Below are positions 16,670-25,537 of a DNA stretch of 64,000 nt, one piece after another. This stretch comes from Planctomycetota bacterium (GTDB lineage: Bacteria > Planctomycetota > UBA11346), in NCBI GenBank assembly GCA_013816485.1, contig JACDEI010000009.1, forward strand, positions 55,773 through 119,772, given 5' to 3'. The position numbers and the translations under genes were made by a program. The first letter of the stretch is position 1. Every line of letters starts with the position of its first letter. The notes under the pieces were generated by a model. The model was not told the DNA's origin. It saw only the letters and a program-made list of their open reading frames with translations, and ran no database searches.

Positions 16670-17590
16670 ATGTCATCCTTGTTACGAGTCCCACGTCGTG
16701 TTGGTTTGGTTGCGACACTGATCGCCAGCGCGAGTGTCGCCACTGCCGTCGACGCCTACCCGGTGATCGCCGTGCCGGCCCCCGACCGCGTGGTGGTGAT
16801 GACCAAAACCTTCCCTGTGGTACTCGGTCTGGCGCACATCGCGGTGCCGGATGATGACGCCACGCGCGCTAAGGCGCAGGCCAAGCTCACCGAGCTGATG
16901 AAGGGCAAGAAGTGCTCGATCCTCTACACCGAGGCTTTTGGCACCGATGAAATGGGTGCGGCCAAGGTGCAGTTCGTCATCAATGGCGAGAACATCAACG
17001 CCGCGCTGGTCGAAGCCGGTCTCGCACGCTATCAGACCGGAGCCAAGCCGGATCCCGCGCTGGAGAAAACCGTCAAGGACGCGGAGGCGAAGGCGCGCAA
17101 AGGCAAGACCGGCCTGTGGTCGAAGAGCGACGATGCCAAGCCGGCGGAAAAACCATCGCAGGTGGCGACCAACAAGAAGGGTCCCTTCTGCTCCGAACTC
17201 GACACGCCGTTCTACTTCGCCAGCGACAGCGCCGAGGCGGGCAAGCTCAACCCGCAGCGCGTGATCTACTATCCCGACGAGGCCACCGCGCAGCGCGCCG
17301 GCAAGAAGACCAAGGCCAAGATCGAGCAGGCAGCACTCACCAGCGACGGCAGCGAAGCGGCCGCCGACATGATCTTCGCCAAGGGCCAGGACGCCTACAA
17401 CACCGCCTTGGGCAAGGGCAACTCGCCCGAACGCGACAAGTCCTACGAAGAGGCTTATCAATACCTGACCAAGGCGATGCAGGACTACACGGCGCTGGCC
17501 GAGAAGAAACCCAACGACGAAGCGCTCGGCGAGAAGCTGCGCAAGTGCATGCAACTGCGCTACGGCACGGTGAAGCAGCGGCGATTTTAG
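16670..17590 (+). CDS. Secreted SNase-like (OB-fold) protein, apparently lacking catalytic residues
   Basis: A 306-residue exported protein. A signal peptide ends near VATAVDAYP. The next about 120 residues follow the staphylococcal-nuclease pattern: FPVVLGLAHIAVPDDDATRA, NGENINAALVEAGLARYQTG and EKTVKDAEAKARKGKTGLW. The two arginines and the glutamate needed for nuclease activity do not line up (VVLGLAHI, VPDDD, DEMGAAKVQF), so it may be a binding domain only. The C-terminal half (KKGPFCSELDTPFYF, ERDKSYEEAYQYLTKAMQDY) may include a TPR-like hairpin. The ATG at 16670 has AGGAG upstream. Role unknown. Confidence 0.7.
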   Translation: MSSLLRVPRRVGLVATLIASASVATAVDAYPVIAVPAPDRVVVMTKTFPVVLGLAHIAVPDDDATRAKAQAKLTELMKGKKCSILYTEAFGTDEMGAAKVQFVINGENINAALVEAGLARYQTGAKPDPALEKTVKDAEAKARKGKTGLWSKSDDAKPAEKPSQVATNKKGPFCSELDTPFYFASDSAEAGKLNPQRVIYYPDEATAQRAGKKTKAKIEQAALTSDGSEAAADMIFAKGQDAYNTALGKGNSPERDKSYEEAYQYLTKAMQDYTALAEKKPNDEALGEKLRKCMQLRYGTVKQRRF

Positions 17591-17723
17591 TCGTTTCGCT
17601 TAGGGGGCGCCGCCCCCCAAGAACGCGCCTGCGGCGCTGCCCCCCGCAGCCCACGGCGGACTCGCTCCGCTCGCCGCTTGTTCCAGTCGGACCTCACTTC
17701 CTTTCGCGAATCGAACCTCACAG
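17591..17723. repeat. GC-rich hairpin stretch after the SNase-like gene
   Basis: A GGGGGCGCCGCCCCC palindrome around 17604 is followed by a second C-rich stretch and a CGGCGG segment. It may terminate the upstream gene, although there is no T-run. The same style of sequence occurs near 48800-48850. Confidence 0.45.
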
Positions 17724-17732
17724 GTGACCACC

Positions 17733-18593
17733 ATGACCTTCCGCCTGCCGCTCCTGCTCCTTACTGCCGCCATCTTCGTGCTGTCCGCCTGTACTGGCGG
17801 CGGTGATCGTGCTGCTGCTCCTGGGGGCGCGGTCGACATTCTGGCGCAAGTCACGGCCGCCAAGACCGTGCGCGTCGGCGTGCTGGCCAACAACCCGCCG
17901 TTCAGTTTCCAGATCGGTCAGCAGTGGGCCGGCTTCGACATCGAGATCGCCCAGGGAGTCGCCAACCACCTCGGCATCGAGAAGGTCGACTTCGTGCCGG
18001 TGGCGCTCGATCAGCGCAGTTCGTCGGTAGTCAACGGCACCGTCGACATGGTGGTCGCCAGCATGACCATCACGCGTTACCGCGAGAGCAAGTCGTCAAA
18101 CAAGGTCGACTTCAGCATTCCGTATTTCCAGGATGGTCAGGCCCTGCTGGTGAAATCGGCCTCACCAATCAAAAGCTACCTCGACCTGAACGGCAAGAAG
18201 GTCGGTGCGGTCAAGGGCAGCACGGCGTCGTACTACATGACCCAGATCAATCCCGACGCCACGGTTGAGAAATACGCCGACAACGAGGCGCTGCTCAAGG
18301 CGCTCGAAGCCGGCGAGATCGACGCCGCCACCAACGACTACCTGGTGTTGTCCGGCATAATCGCCAACTCCGAAGACCCCGCCGCCTGGCGCATCGCCGG
18401 CGACCGCCTGACCACCGAACCCTACGGCATCGCCGTGGCGCAGAACCAGTCGGCCTGGCGCAACGCCATCAACCACGCCCTGCTCGCGCTGTGGGAATCA
18501 CAGGACTGGCATGCCAGCGCCGACACCTGGTTCGGCGCCACCAGCAAGTACGCCAGTCCGATCAATTTCGTGATGCCGGTTTATCCGAAGTGA
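17733..18593 (+). CDS. Family 3 solute-binding lipoprotein (amino-acid type)
   Basis: A 286-residue periplasmic binding protein of family 3 (amino-acid or related solutes). The lipobox is VLSACTGG, so it is membrane-anchored. The fold markers are KTVRVGVLANNPPFSF, QWAGFDIEIAQGVANHLG, VDMVVASMTITRYRE, KVDFSIPYFQDGQALLV, and KKVGAVKGSTASYYM. The start ATG at 17733 has AGGT eight bases upstream; a GTG at 17724 is also possible. No permease or ATPase for an amino-acid ABC transporter is adjacent, so it may serve a transporter elsewhere or be a sensor protein. Confidence 0.88.
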   Translation: MTFRLPLLLLTAAIFVLSACTGGGDRAAAPGGAVDILAQVTAAKTVRVGVLANNPPFSFQIGQQWAGFDIEIAQGVANHLGIEKVDFVPVALDQRSSSVVNGTVDMVVASMTITRYRESKSSNKVDFSIPYFQDGQALLVKSASPIKSYLDLNGKKVGAVKGSTASYYMTQINPDATVEKYADNEALLKALEAGEIDAATNDYLVLSGIIANSEDPAAWRIAGDRLTTEPYGIAVAQNQSAWRNAINHALLALWESQDWHASADTWFGATSKYASPINFVMPVYPK

Positions 18594-18617
18594 TCTAGCC
18601 GAATCATCGAGAGCGAC

Positions 18618-18654
18618 GCATCACCCTCGGCCATCGGCCGGGGGTGATGTGTTT
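18618..18654 (+). terminator. Rho-independent terminator-like hairpin
   Basis: A GC-rich hairpin (GCATCACCCTCGGCC, loop ATC, complement) is followed by a short GTTTC stretch, 25 bp after the solute-binding gene. Confidence 0.65.
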
Positions 18655-18681
18655 CAGTGATCAGGCGTGAGTAGCCGCACC

Positions 18682-18878
18682 GTCATTCGAGAGCCGCCAA
18701 CGGCGGCGACGCCCCGCCAGCCCGGCGCGGAAGCGCCGGGAACCGTGAACCGGACGTGATCGACCAGTGTTGTCGTTCGAGAGCCGCCAACGGCGGCGAC
18801 GCCCCGCCAGCCCGGCGCGGAAGCGCCGGGAAAAGGACGAGGAATTTGAGACAAGCCGCCAACGGCGGCGACACCCGG
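18682..18878 (+). repeat. REP family B, left cluster
   Basis: Two direct copies with a period of 90 bp and one truncated copy. Each full copy contains two hairpins, GCCGCCAACGGCGGC and CCCGGCGCGGAAGCGCCGGG. It lies next to the end of the transposase gene. Confidence 0.88.
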
Positions 18879-18900
18879 ATCGGCGGTGCGTGGGCGCCGC

Positions 18901-18970
18901 CGTCACCACCGTCATCGCGCCGTCACCACCGTCATCGCGCCGTCACCACCGTCATCGCGCCGTCACCACC
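18901..18970 (+). repeat. Tandem 20-bp repeat, three and a half copies
   Basis: The 20-bp unit CGTCACCACCGTCATCGCGC is repeated exactly three times (18901-18960), followed by its first ten bases. It ends directly at the stop codon of the transposase gene, which reads toward it. Confidence 0.92.
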
Positions 18971-19423
18971 TCATCCCCACACATACCGTTCATCCCAGGT
19001 GATGCCCTGTCGCCGGAGGAACTCGCGGTATTCCTCCTGGAACGTCCGTACACGGTGATGCTCCTCCTGTCCCTCGATGTACGCCACCGTCGCTTCCTTG
19101 TGCGATGGGCTGATGGCGAACGCGCCATATCCATCCTGCCACGCGAACGAACGGTCTTTGACGTATTCGTCGTTCACCCATTTCGACGAGGTGCTCTTGA
19201 GGATCCGCAGACATCCGCTGATCGGTTGATCGGCCGGCAGGGACATCAACAGATGCACATGATCGGACACGCCGCCAACGAGGACCGTCGGGAACCCACG
19301 GTTCTTGGCGATGTTGGATAACATCGCATGCAACGCCGTTCGCCAGGACGCCGCGATGAGGGGCGCTCTGCCCTTGGTGCTGAAGACCACATGGAGCAGG
19401 CAATTGACGTGGGTGTGGGCCAT
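18971..19423 (-). CDS. IS200/REP-type Y1 transposase
   Basis: A 150-residue HUH single-strand transposase, the usual length of IS200 TnpA. Markers are HVNCLLHVVFSTKGRAPLI, the HUH motif SDHVHLLMSLP, and the catalytic-tyrosine helix VKDRSFAWQDGYGAFAISPS followed by VAYIEGQEEHH. No accessory TnpB gene is present. The inverted REP family B clusters on both sides are probably its substrates. The ribosome site is poor, as in many such transposases. Intact, so possibly active. Confidence 0.9.
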   Translation of the reverse strand: MAHTHVNCLLHVVFSTKGRAPLIAASWRTALHAMLSNIAKNRGFPTVLVGGVSDHVHLLMSLPADQPISGCLRILKSTSSKWVNDEYVKDRSFAWQDGYGAFAISPSHKEATVAYIEGQEEHHRVRTFQEEYREFLRRQGITWDERYVWG

Positions 19424-19590
19424 GATTGGCCAGGATGACAGATCGGATCACGGCGTCCACGGGTCGGCACGGTCGGTGCCGAAGCCGACAGTCAGCAAAA
19501 CAGCACCGTGATCCGATTGGACGGAGATCGAGACGTTGACCGTTCCGGCAATGCCGCGAGATCGCACGGTCGGTGCTGAGGCACCGACCA

Positions 19591-19762
19591 CCGGGCGTCG
19601 CCGCCGTTAGCGGCTCATCTGGGTATCCGCGGTTGGTTTCCCGGCGCTTCCGCGCCGGGCTGGCGGGGCGTCGCCGCCGTTGGCGGCTTCAGAGAGGCAG
19701 GATGCCCACGTTCCCGGCGCTTTCGCACCGGGCTGGGGGGGCGTCGCCACCGTTGGTGGCTT
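19591..19762 (-). repeat. REP family B, right cluster (inverted)
   Basis: One truncated, one full and one degenerate inverted copy of the left-cluster element. Between here and the transposase start (19424-19590) are further hairpins with CGGTCGGTGC and an inverted ATCGGATCACGG pair (about 19442 and 19508). I see no gene in 19424-19820. Confidence 0.85.
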
Positions 19763-19820
19763 TTGAACCGCATGTTCCCGTGGGATGGCACCGTGATCCG
19801 ATGGATCCGCGATCACACGC

Positions 19821-20633
19821 CTATCGTTTCGGCAACGCCGCCGCAAACCTTTGCCCGAGTTCGATCACGCTCTTGGTATCGAAGTGCGTGCCTTTGTCGC
19901 TCGAGGTCAGGCCGTCGACGGTGACGAAGACGGTGTTCTTCACTACGTCGGGGATCGCCTTCTGCGCGGTGCGGATGCTGTTGCGTTCACCGTTGTCGAT
20001 CACCTCGCCGACCAGCACGGGCAGGTCGGGATTGCCGACATCTTCGCGGATACGGGCGATGAACTTCTCCAGCTTGGCCTGATAGGCCTCGGCGGTGTCC
20101 TTGGCGTTCGATTCGCCCTGGTGCCACAACAGCGCGCGGATGGTCGGCGTGTGGCCGTCGGCTTTCAGCGCGGCGAGGGACTTGGTGATGGTGTCGACGT
20201 AGAGGCGGTAGCATTCGCCCTGCGTATCGGATTTGCCCGGCTGCCCAGGACCCCATTGTTCGATGGTAGTGCCGCCGCGCGAACCTTTGATCAGGGCAAT
20301 GCGCTGCTTGGGTTGTTTCGCCAGCAATGCCCGGGCAAAGCTCAACTCGATGCCAAAGGTCGGACCGGGCAGTTCACCTTTGTAGCCAGGTGGAATGCTG
20401 AAGCCGGGCGCCAGCGGTTTCCAGCCACCAGAATCGCCGAGTGGTTGGCGGTACCAGATCGGCACCTCCGCCAGCGGCTCTTTCAACGCTGCATCGAGCT
20501 CCGCAGTCTTGCCACGTCCATCCATGTTCGACTGCCCGGCGAGCAGGTAGACGTCGATGGCGGCAGCATGAACACGCGGGACGAACGACAGCATCACGAG
20601 AACCAGGAACAGCAGGCGAGTGGCGGTGGTCAT
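19821..20633 (-). CDS. Secreted SASA-family (sialate O-acetylesterase-like) SGNH esterase
   Basis: A 270-residue secreted esterase of the SASA/DUF303 type, which removes acetyl groups from glycans. It has a signal peptide (MTTATRLLFLVLVMLSFVPR, cleavage near VHAA) and family motifs: LAGQSNMDGRG (nucleophile serine), KGSRGGTTIEQW, LLWHQGESNAK and a final DKGTHFDTKS with the likely catalytic Asp/His. Length is typical. It is separated from the RND operon by about 100 bp with no obvious signals. Probably acts on plant or algal polysaccharides, in keeping with the exported enzymes elsewhere in the window; substrate unknown. Confidence 0.9.
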   Translation of the reverse strand: MTTATRLLFLVLVMLSFVPRVHAAAIDVYLLAGQSNMDGRGKTAELDAALKEPLAEVPIWYRQPLGDSGGWKPLAPGFSIPPGYKGELPGPTFGIELSFARALLAKQPKQRIALIKGSRGGTTIEQWGPGQPGKSDTQGECYRLYVDTITKSLAALKADGHTPTIRALLWHQGESNAKDTAEAYQAKLEKFIARIREDVGNPDLPVLVGEVIDNGERNSIRTAQKAIPDVVKNTVFVTVDGLTSSDKGTHFDTKSVIELGQRFAAALPKR

Positions 20634-20738
20634 GCTGGTTCACGGTAGGAACCCGCCACTTGCTCGGCAATCGACAACGCGCGTACGGATCACATCACAA
20701 GTTGCGCGACGAGGACCAGCGCTGCCCATGTGAGACCA

Positions 20739-23700
20739 TTAGGTGGTCGGCGTGGCCTCGGGCGATTGGCGTCCCGCCACCAGCAACAACACCGACGGCA
20801 GCGAGATCAGCGTCAGCACCGTTGCACTGCACAGGCCGCCCATCACCGCCACGGCAAGGGGCGCGCGCAGTTCGACCGCTTCGCCCCAGCCGATGGCGAG
20901 TGGCATCAGGCCGAGGACCGACGTGCAGGTCGTCATCAGGATCGGACGTAGGCGTTCGCGTCCGGCGGCGGCGATGGCATCGCGCGGCAACAGCCCTTGC
21001 GCGCGGCGCAGGTTGGCGGTGGTCACCAGCACGATGGCGTTCGACACCGCGACGCCGACCAGCACCACCAAGCCGATGCCGCTCATCACGTCGAGGCCGT
21101 GACCGAGCAGGTACAACGCCGGGAATGCACCGGCGGCAGCCATCGGTACCGAGAGGATCACCAGCAGCGGTTGGCTGATGCTTTCGAACTGGATGGCCAT
21201 CAGCACCACTACCAGGAACACCGACAGCGCGAGCATGCCGCCCATCGCCGCTAGGCTGCGGCCAGTGATGGCGTCGCGTCCGTCGTCCATCAGGTGGTAC
21301 CCGGGCGGCAGCGGTGCGAGTTGCTGGACGCTCGCCAGCACCTCGTCGCTGGTGCGTCCAGGTGGCAGGGCGATCGCCGTGATGCTGGCGATGCGCACGC
21401 CGGCGCGGTGCAGGATCAATCCGCCCCGCAGGCTGCGGACGATGCTGGCGACCGATGCGAGCGGCACCGGCTTGTCCGCCGTACCCAGGTTGAGCGATCC
21501 CAGATCCGTGGCGGCCTTGCCCCACAGCGGACCATGCACACGGATCGGCAGGGTGCGATCACCGCCGCCATCCGGGCCGCTCTGCGGAATGAAGCCGGTG
21601 ATGAGTTTCACATCCGCGGCGGCGGCGACCGCGCTGGCGATGGCGTCCGCCGTGATGCCGGAGGCGAGCAGGCGTTCGGGATCGGGTACGATCAGCAGTT
21701 CCTCCGCCGCGGCGGTGGCAGAGGTCACCACGCCCCGGCAACCGGCGGCGCGTAAGCGTGCGGTGTAGTCGAGTCCCAGGCGGCGCAGGGTCTCGGCGTC
21801 CGGTCCGCGGATGGCGAGATCGATGGCATTGGTCGAGCCGAGCCCGAGGTCGACCAGCGGTGGCGTGCGGGCGGCGGCACTGACCGCGCCGACCGTCAGG
21901 GCCAAGCGTTCGAGGTCGGCAAGAAAGGCGCTTTCGCGTGCCTGGTCGAGCGCACGCCGGGCGACGGTGACCACCACCTGGACCTCGTGGTCGCCACGTT
22001 TGTTCAGTCCGGCGGTGTAGGTGCTGTCCTCGCCGGCCAATGCCACCGCTGCGACGTCGGCGCGCCACGCCCGCATTTCGCCAAGGAAACGTGCGGCCCA
22101 CGCGCTGCTCTGCACCACCGTCTGACCGCGCGGCAACTCGACAGCGAGGGTGAAACGCGTCGACAGGCTCGGCGGCATCAGGCGCACCGGCAGCAGCGGG
22201 ATGAACGCCAGGCCGAGTGCGAACGCGCCGGCGAACAGTCCAAGGCCGATGGCGGGACGGTGCAGCACGGTGGCGATCACGTGGCCGTACAGTCGCTCGG
22301 TCTGGCGCAGGCCACCACTGGCGAGGTAATCGATCGGCAGGATCAGCAATTTCGCCGGCCAGCGCACCAGCACGACCACCAGCTGCACCAGTGCGATCAG
22401 CAGCCGGATCACCGTCACCAGCGCCCAGCGCAGTGCGGTGACCACGCACCACACCGCCGCGACCGGCCACCAGTACCAACGGCGACCGTAGCCACCGCCG
22501 CTCACTCGCGGCCATGCCCACGAACCGAAACCGGCACGCCGACTGAGCGCCGGCAACGCCAGCAAGGTCGGCACCAGGGCGAGACCGACCGCCAAGCTGA
22601 CGATGTGGCTGGCCGACACCGTGAACGCCTGGTCGTAGAACAGCCGACCGAGGATGCCCGGCAGGAACGCCAGCGGGACGAACACCGCGATGCTGGTCAG
22701 GCACGAGGCCACCAGCGCGCCGGCAACCTCGCCGACGCCGACCGCGATCGCGCGCAGCCGCACCTGCTGATCCGGCGACGCGCCACCCAGGCGATCGGCG
22801 GCTTCCAACACCACGATGGCGGTGTCGACCAACATGCCGATGCCGAGCGCGAGACCGCCCAGGCTCATGAGATTGAGGCCGACTCCTGCCATCGACATCA
22901 GCAGGAAGGTGCCGACCACCGACAAAGGGATGGCGAGGAACACCACCAGCGAGGGCCGGAAGGCGCGCAAGAACACCAGCAGCACCAGCCACGCGAGGAT
23001 CGCCCCTTCGACCGCGGCGGACTGCACCTCGCTGATCGCGGTGCGCACGGCGGTGGCGCGATCGGTGAGCAGCGACAACGAGCCGCCGGCGTAGGTCCAG
23101 CGGGTCGCGAGCGGATCGCTGGTCGAGCTGCCGTCGACGGTGATCGTTCGGCCGATCTGCGCCAAGCGTTGACGCACGCTGTCGGAAGCCGCCACCAGGC
23201 TGGCGTCAGCCTGCGCCAGCACCTCGAGCAGCAATGCTCCGCGAGCGGGAGTCCCCTGAGCAGCCGCGTCGGGATGCTCATCAACCGGCAGCGCGACCAC
23301 CAACTCGGTCGCATCGGTGAGAATGCGTTCGACGCTGGCCACATCGTTGATGGTGATGCCAGGAGCGAGGATCACCCGTCCGATGTCTTCCGGGCGGCTG
23401 GCAGAACCGCGCAGGCTGACGCCCTGCGTGCCGCTGACATCCATTACCGTACCCATGGTGCGGCTGCTGGTTGCGCTGGTGATCGCCTGTCCGATGCGCT
23501 CGCTGGTGAGCTTCGCTGCCGCCATGCGCGCGGGGTCGGGGCGGATGCGCAGCTCCTGATCACGCAGACCGCGCAGGCGCACCGACGCTACCGCCGGCAG
23601 GCTCTCAAGCTGTGGCACCAGCGCGTCATGCGCGGCGACCGAGAGGTTCTCCAGCGGTGGACCGCCTGGGACGGCCTCCAACACCAGACGCATCATCGGT

Positions 23701-24095
23701 TCGGCCGCGGGGTCGTAGCGCAGGATGCGTGGGCGTTCGACGCCCTCGGGCAGACGGATCCCCGCCAGCAGTTCATTGAGGTGGTTGACCAGATCGTCGA
23801 TCACCACGTGGGCGTGCAGGTGCAGGCGCACCTCTACCGCGCCGGTGACCGCGCGGCCTTCGAGCTGGGCGAGGCCGGGCAGCGTGCCCAGTGCGTCCTC
23901 AAGCGGTTGGAGAATGCGTTCCTCCAGTTGTGACGCCGGGACCTTCGGCTGATCGACGCGTACGGTCAGCACCGGCAGTTCGACCGGTGGCAGCAACGAC
24001 ACCGGCAACTGCCGGACCGCCATCACCCCGAGCAGCGCTATCGCCAGGGTGAAGGCGCAAACGCCGATCGGACGGCGGATGAGGGCGGAGATCAT
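20739..24095 (-). CDS. RND efflux transporter permease B (AcrB/HAE-like)
   Basis: A 1118-residue inner-membrane RND permease. Starting MISALIRRPIGVCAFTLAIA, it has the expected 12 membrane segments and two large periplasmic loops (PVLTVRVDQPKVPASQLEER in the first). Membrane helix 4 has LGIGMLVDTAIVVLEAADRL: one aspartate of the usual DD proton-relay pair is replaced by threonine. The C-terminal half has GIGLVVLVGVAVSNAIVLV. It is the last gene of the efflux operon; the adaptor gene lies 169 bp upstream with repeats in between. It probably exports drugs, lipids or metals together with the adaptor and TolC-like protein. Confidence 0.93.
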   Translation of the reverse strand: MISALIRRPIGVCAFTLAIALLGVMAVRQLPVSLLPPVELPVLTVRVDQPKVPASQLEERILQPLEDALGTLPGLAQLEGRAVTGAVEVRLHLHAHVVIDDLVNHLNELLAGIRLPEGVERPRILRYDPAAEPMMRLVLEAVPGGPPLENLSVAAHDALVPQLESLPAVASVRLRGLRDQELRIRPDPARMAAAKLTSERIGQAITSATSSRTMGTVMDVSGTQGVSLRGSASRPEDIGRVILAPGITINDVASVERILTDATELVVALPVDEHPDAAAQGTPARGALLLEVLAQADASLVAASDSVRQRLAQIGRTITVDGSSTSDPLATRWTYAGGSLSLLTDRATAVRTAISEVQSAAVEGAILAWLVLLVFLRAFRPSLVVFLAIPLSVVGTFLLMSMAGVGLNLMSLGGLALGIGMLVDTAIVVLEAADRLGGASPDQQVRLRAIAVGVGEVAGALVASCLTSIAVFVPLAFLPGILGRLFYDQAFTVSASHIVSLAVGLALVPTLLALPALSRRAGFGSWAWPRVSGGGYGRRWYWWPVAAVWCVVTALRWALVTVIRLLIALVQLVVVLVRWPAKLLILPIDYLASGGLRQTERLYGHVIATVLHRPAIGLGLFAGAFALGLAFIPLLPVRLMPPSLSTRFTLAVELPRGQTVVQSSAWAARFLGEMRAWRADVAAVALAGEDSTYTAGLNKRGDHEVQVVVTVARRALDQARESAFLADLERLALTVGAVSAAARTPPLVDLGLGSTNAIDLAIRGPDAETLRRLGLDYTARLRAAGCRGVVTSATAAAEELLIVPDPERLLASGITADAIASAVAAAADVKLITGFIPQSGPDGGGDRTLPIRVHGPLWGKAATDLGSLNLGTADKPVPLASVASIVRSLRGGLILHRAGVRIASITAIALPPGRTSDEVLASVQQLAPLPPGYHLMDDGRDAITGRSLAAMGGMLALSVFLVVVLMAIQFESISQPLLVILSVPMAAAGAFPALYLLGHGLDVMSGIGLVVLVGVAVSNAIVLVTTANLRRAQGLLPRDAIAAAGRERLRPILMTTCTSVLGLMPLAIGWGEAVELRAPLAVAVMGGLCSATVLTLISLPSVLLLVAGRQSPEATPTT

Positions 24096-24103
24096 TCGAA
24101 TTG

Positions 24104-24266
24104 CCCCGGTCCGGAGGTCCGGCTGGTTTTAAAATACAGCGGACGTCCGGAAGTCTTTCCGCTTTGTCTTTTCACCAAGCTCGGGTGGGCAAACCAATTC
24201 GCGCGGTCACACGGAACTTCCGGACTTCCGGCGGTCTGCCGCAACAGCCGGACTTCCGGACTTCTC
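24104..24266. repeat. CCGGACTT/TCCGGA arrays between adaptor and permease genes
   Basis: Short 8-bp units of CCGGACTT type: CCGGTCCGGAGGTCCGGC at 24106-24123, GTCCGGAAGTC at 24145, and inverted copies at 24211-24236 and 24246-24266. The last copy reaches the adaptor stop codon. Between them is a short AT-rich segment (TTTTAAAATA). This is another of the inverted short-unit arrays. Confidence 0.8.
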
Positions 24267-25434
24267 ATTTCCCCTGCTCCTGCGTCGTCATCTTATCCTT
24301 CGCATCGTCTTGCTTCTCGGTTTTATCCGGCGTGATCACGATCCGCACTCCATCGCTCATGCCGGCGATGCCCTCGACGATCACCTGGTCGCCTGGGTTG
24401 ACGCCTTTGGTGATGATCAGCGTGGTCTCGTCGCTCGCGCCGGTCTCCAACCAGGCACGCCGCGCGACCAGGTGGCCGTCGCGGGTCTCACTGACCCAGC
24501 AGTACGCACGGTTCTCTTCATAGAACACCTTGTCACGCGGCAGCACCACCGGACTGGCGGTCTCCTTGAGCACCAGTTTGGCGGTGGCGAATCCTCCTGG
24601 TCGCCAAGTGCTCGGTGGCATGGTGGTGTCGATCACCACCTGACCGGTGCCCTTCTCGGTATCGATCGCCGCGGGGATGCTGGCGACGGTGCCGGTCGCG
24701 CTGCTGTCGTCGCTCAGCGCGCGCACCTCCACCACCTGACCGATCTGCAAACGGCGCAGGGTGGTCTCCGGCAGTTCCAGGCGGATGCGGTAGCGGCTGT
24801 GGTCGAGCAGCTCGGCGAACTTGGTGCCTTCCGCGACCGCTGCGCCGACCACACCTTCGATCTTCACCAACACGCCAGCGAATGGCGCGACGATGCGGCG
24901 CTTGGCCTGGCGACTGGTCAGCAGCTCCAGTTCACGCGTAGCGTCGGCCAGGGCATCGCTGGCGGTCTCCAGGTCGCTGGTGCTGACCGTCACCGGCGCG
25001 TTGATGCGCAGGTATTCTAGACGGTCGAGCGCGCGTTTGGCGCGATCACGCGCCGTGGTGGCCTTGAGCACCTCGTCAGGTTCGCCGAGCGGCGGATCGA
25101 GCAGCACCACCAGTTCACCGGTTTGCACCGGCTGATCCGGCAGGGCGGGCAGTTGGCGGATAATGCCGGCGACCGGCGTGCTGAGGATCTCCTGACGCCA
25201 GACCTCCAAGCGACCCTGCACCGATAACGACTCCACCACCGTGCCACCGGCGGCAGCACGCACGCGCACCGGGATCGAGAGTTGCTGCGCCTGCGCCAAC
25301 CGCTGACGTTCGCTCTCCTGCTCGGCCTCCTCCGGATCGCCGCAGGCGGTCAGCAGCAGGGCGAGAGCGCCGACCAGCATGGGTGTGAGGGGAGGGATGA
25401 TGCGGCGACGAGGTGTTGCGAAGCTAGTGGTCAT
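24265..25434 (-). CDS. RND periplasmic adaptor (membrane fusion) lipoprotein
   Basis: A 389-residue HlyD/MFP adaptor linking an RND permease to the outer-membrane channel. The lipobox is LLLTACGD. Domain order is normal: beta-barrel and lipoyl halves (EILSTPVAGIIRQLPALPDQ), a short coiled-coil hairpin (residues about 130-190), RRIVAPFAGVLVKIEGVVGAA, and the distal barrel ending GVNPGDQVIVEGIAGMSDG. The C-terminus is charged (KTEKQDDAKDK). One adaptor gene appears to serve two permease genes in the operon. Confidence 0.93.
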   Translation of the reverse strand: MTTSFATPRRRIIPPLTPMLVGALALLLTACGDPEEAEQESERQRLAQAQQLSIPVRVRAAAGGTVVESLSVQGRLEVWRQEILSTPVAGIIRQLPALPDQPVQTGELVVLLDPPLGEPDEVLKATTARDRAKRALDRLEYLRINAPVTVSTSDLETASDALADATRELELLTSRQAKRRIVAPFAGVLVKIEGVVGAAVAEGTKFAELLDHSRYRIRLELPETTLRRLQIGQVVEVRALSDDSSATGTVASIPAAIDTEKGTGQVVIDTTMPPSTWRPGGFATAKLVLKETASPVVLPRDKVFYEENRAYCWVSETRDGHLVARRAWLETGASDETTLIITKGVNPGDQVIVEGIAGMSDGVRIVITPDKTEKQDDAKDKMTTQEQGK

Positions 25435-25537
25435 GAACGGAGGATCCTTGAGCTAGTTGCAGAAATCTTGTGGCAGGTGTGCGCAACGTAGCGGGTCCAG
25501 GGCCGGCCGAGGCCCTGGCGGGCGTAGCGGGCAGCGC

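Larger units (their letters stand above)
18682..19762 (-). mobile_element. REP family B unit: IS200-like transposase inside symmetric inverted REP clusters
   Basis: A Y1 transposase gene is flanked by clusters of one palindrome in opposite orientations. On the left are two near-identical 60-bp copies (18682-18742, 18772-18832) and a partial one (18851-18878). On the right, inverted, are a partial (19591-19616), a full (19638-19689) and a degenerate copy (19711-19762). The core is CCCGGCGCGGAAGCGCCGGG preceded by GCCGCCAACGGCGGCGACGC. Confidence 0.82.

Noticed and set aside
18901..18970. CRISPR array in the 20-bp tandem repeat
   Set aside because: Units are directly adjacent without spacers, so it is a tandem repeat.
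19440..19820. Second transposase gene or TnpB near the IS200-like element
   Set aside because: Only hairpins and REP copies are present; no open frame with RuvC or zinc motifs.
21987..23933. Long 648-codon open frame antisense to RND permease B
   Set aside because: Its composition (Arg/His/Gln-rich, no domains) is what GC-rich antisense frames give, and the permease on the other strand has clear domains.
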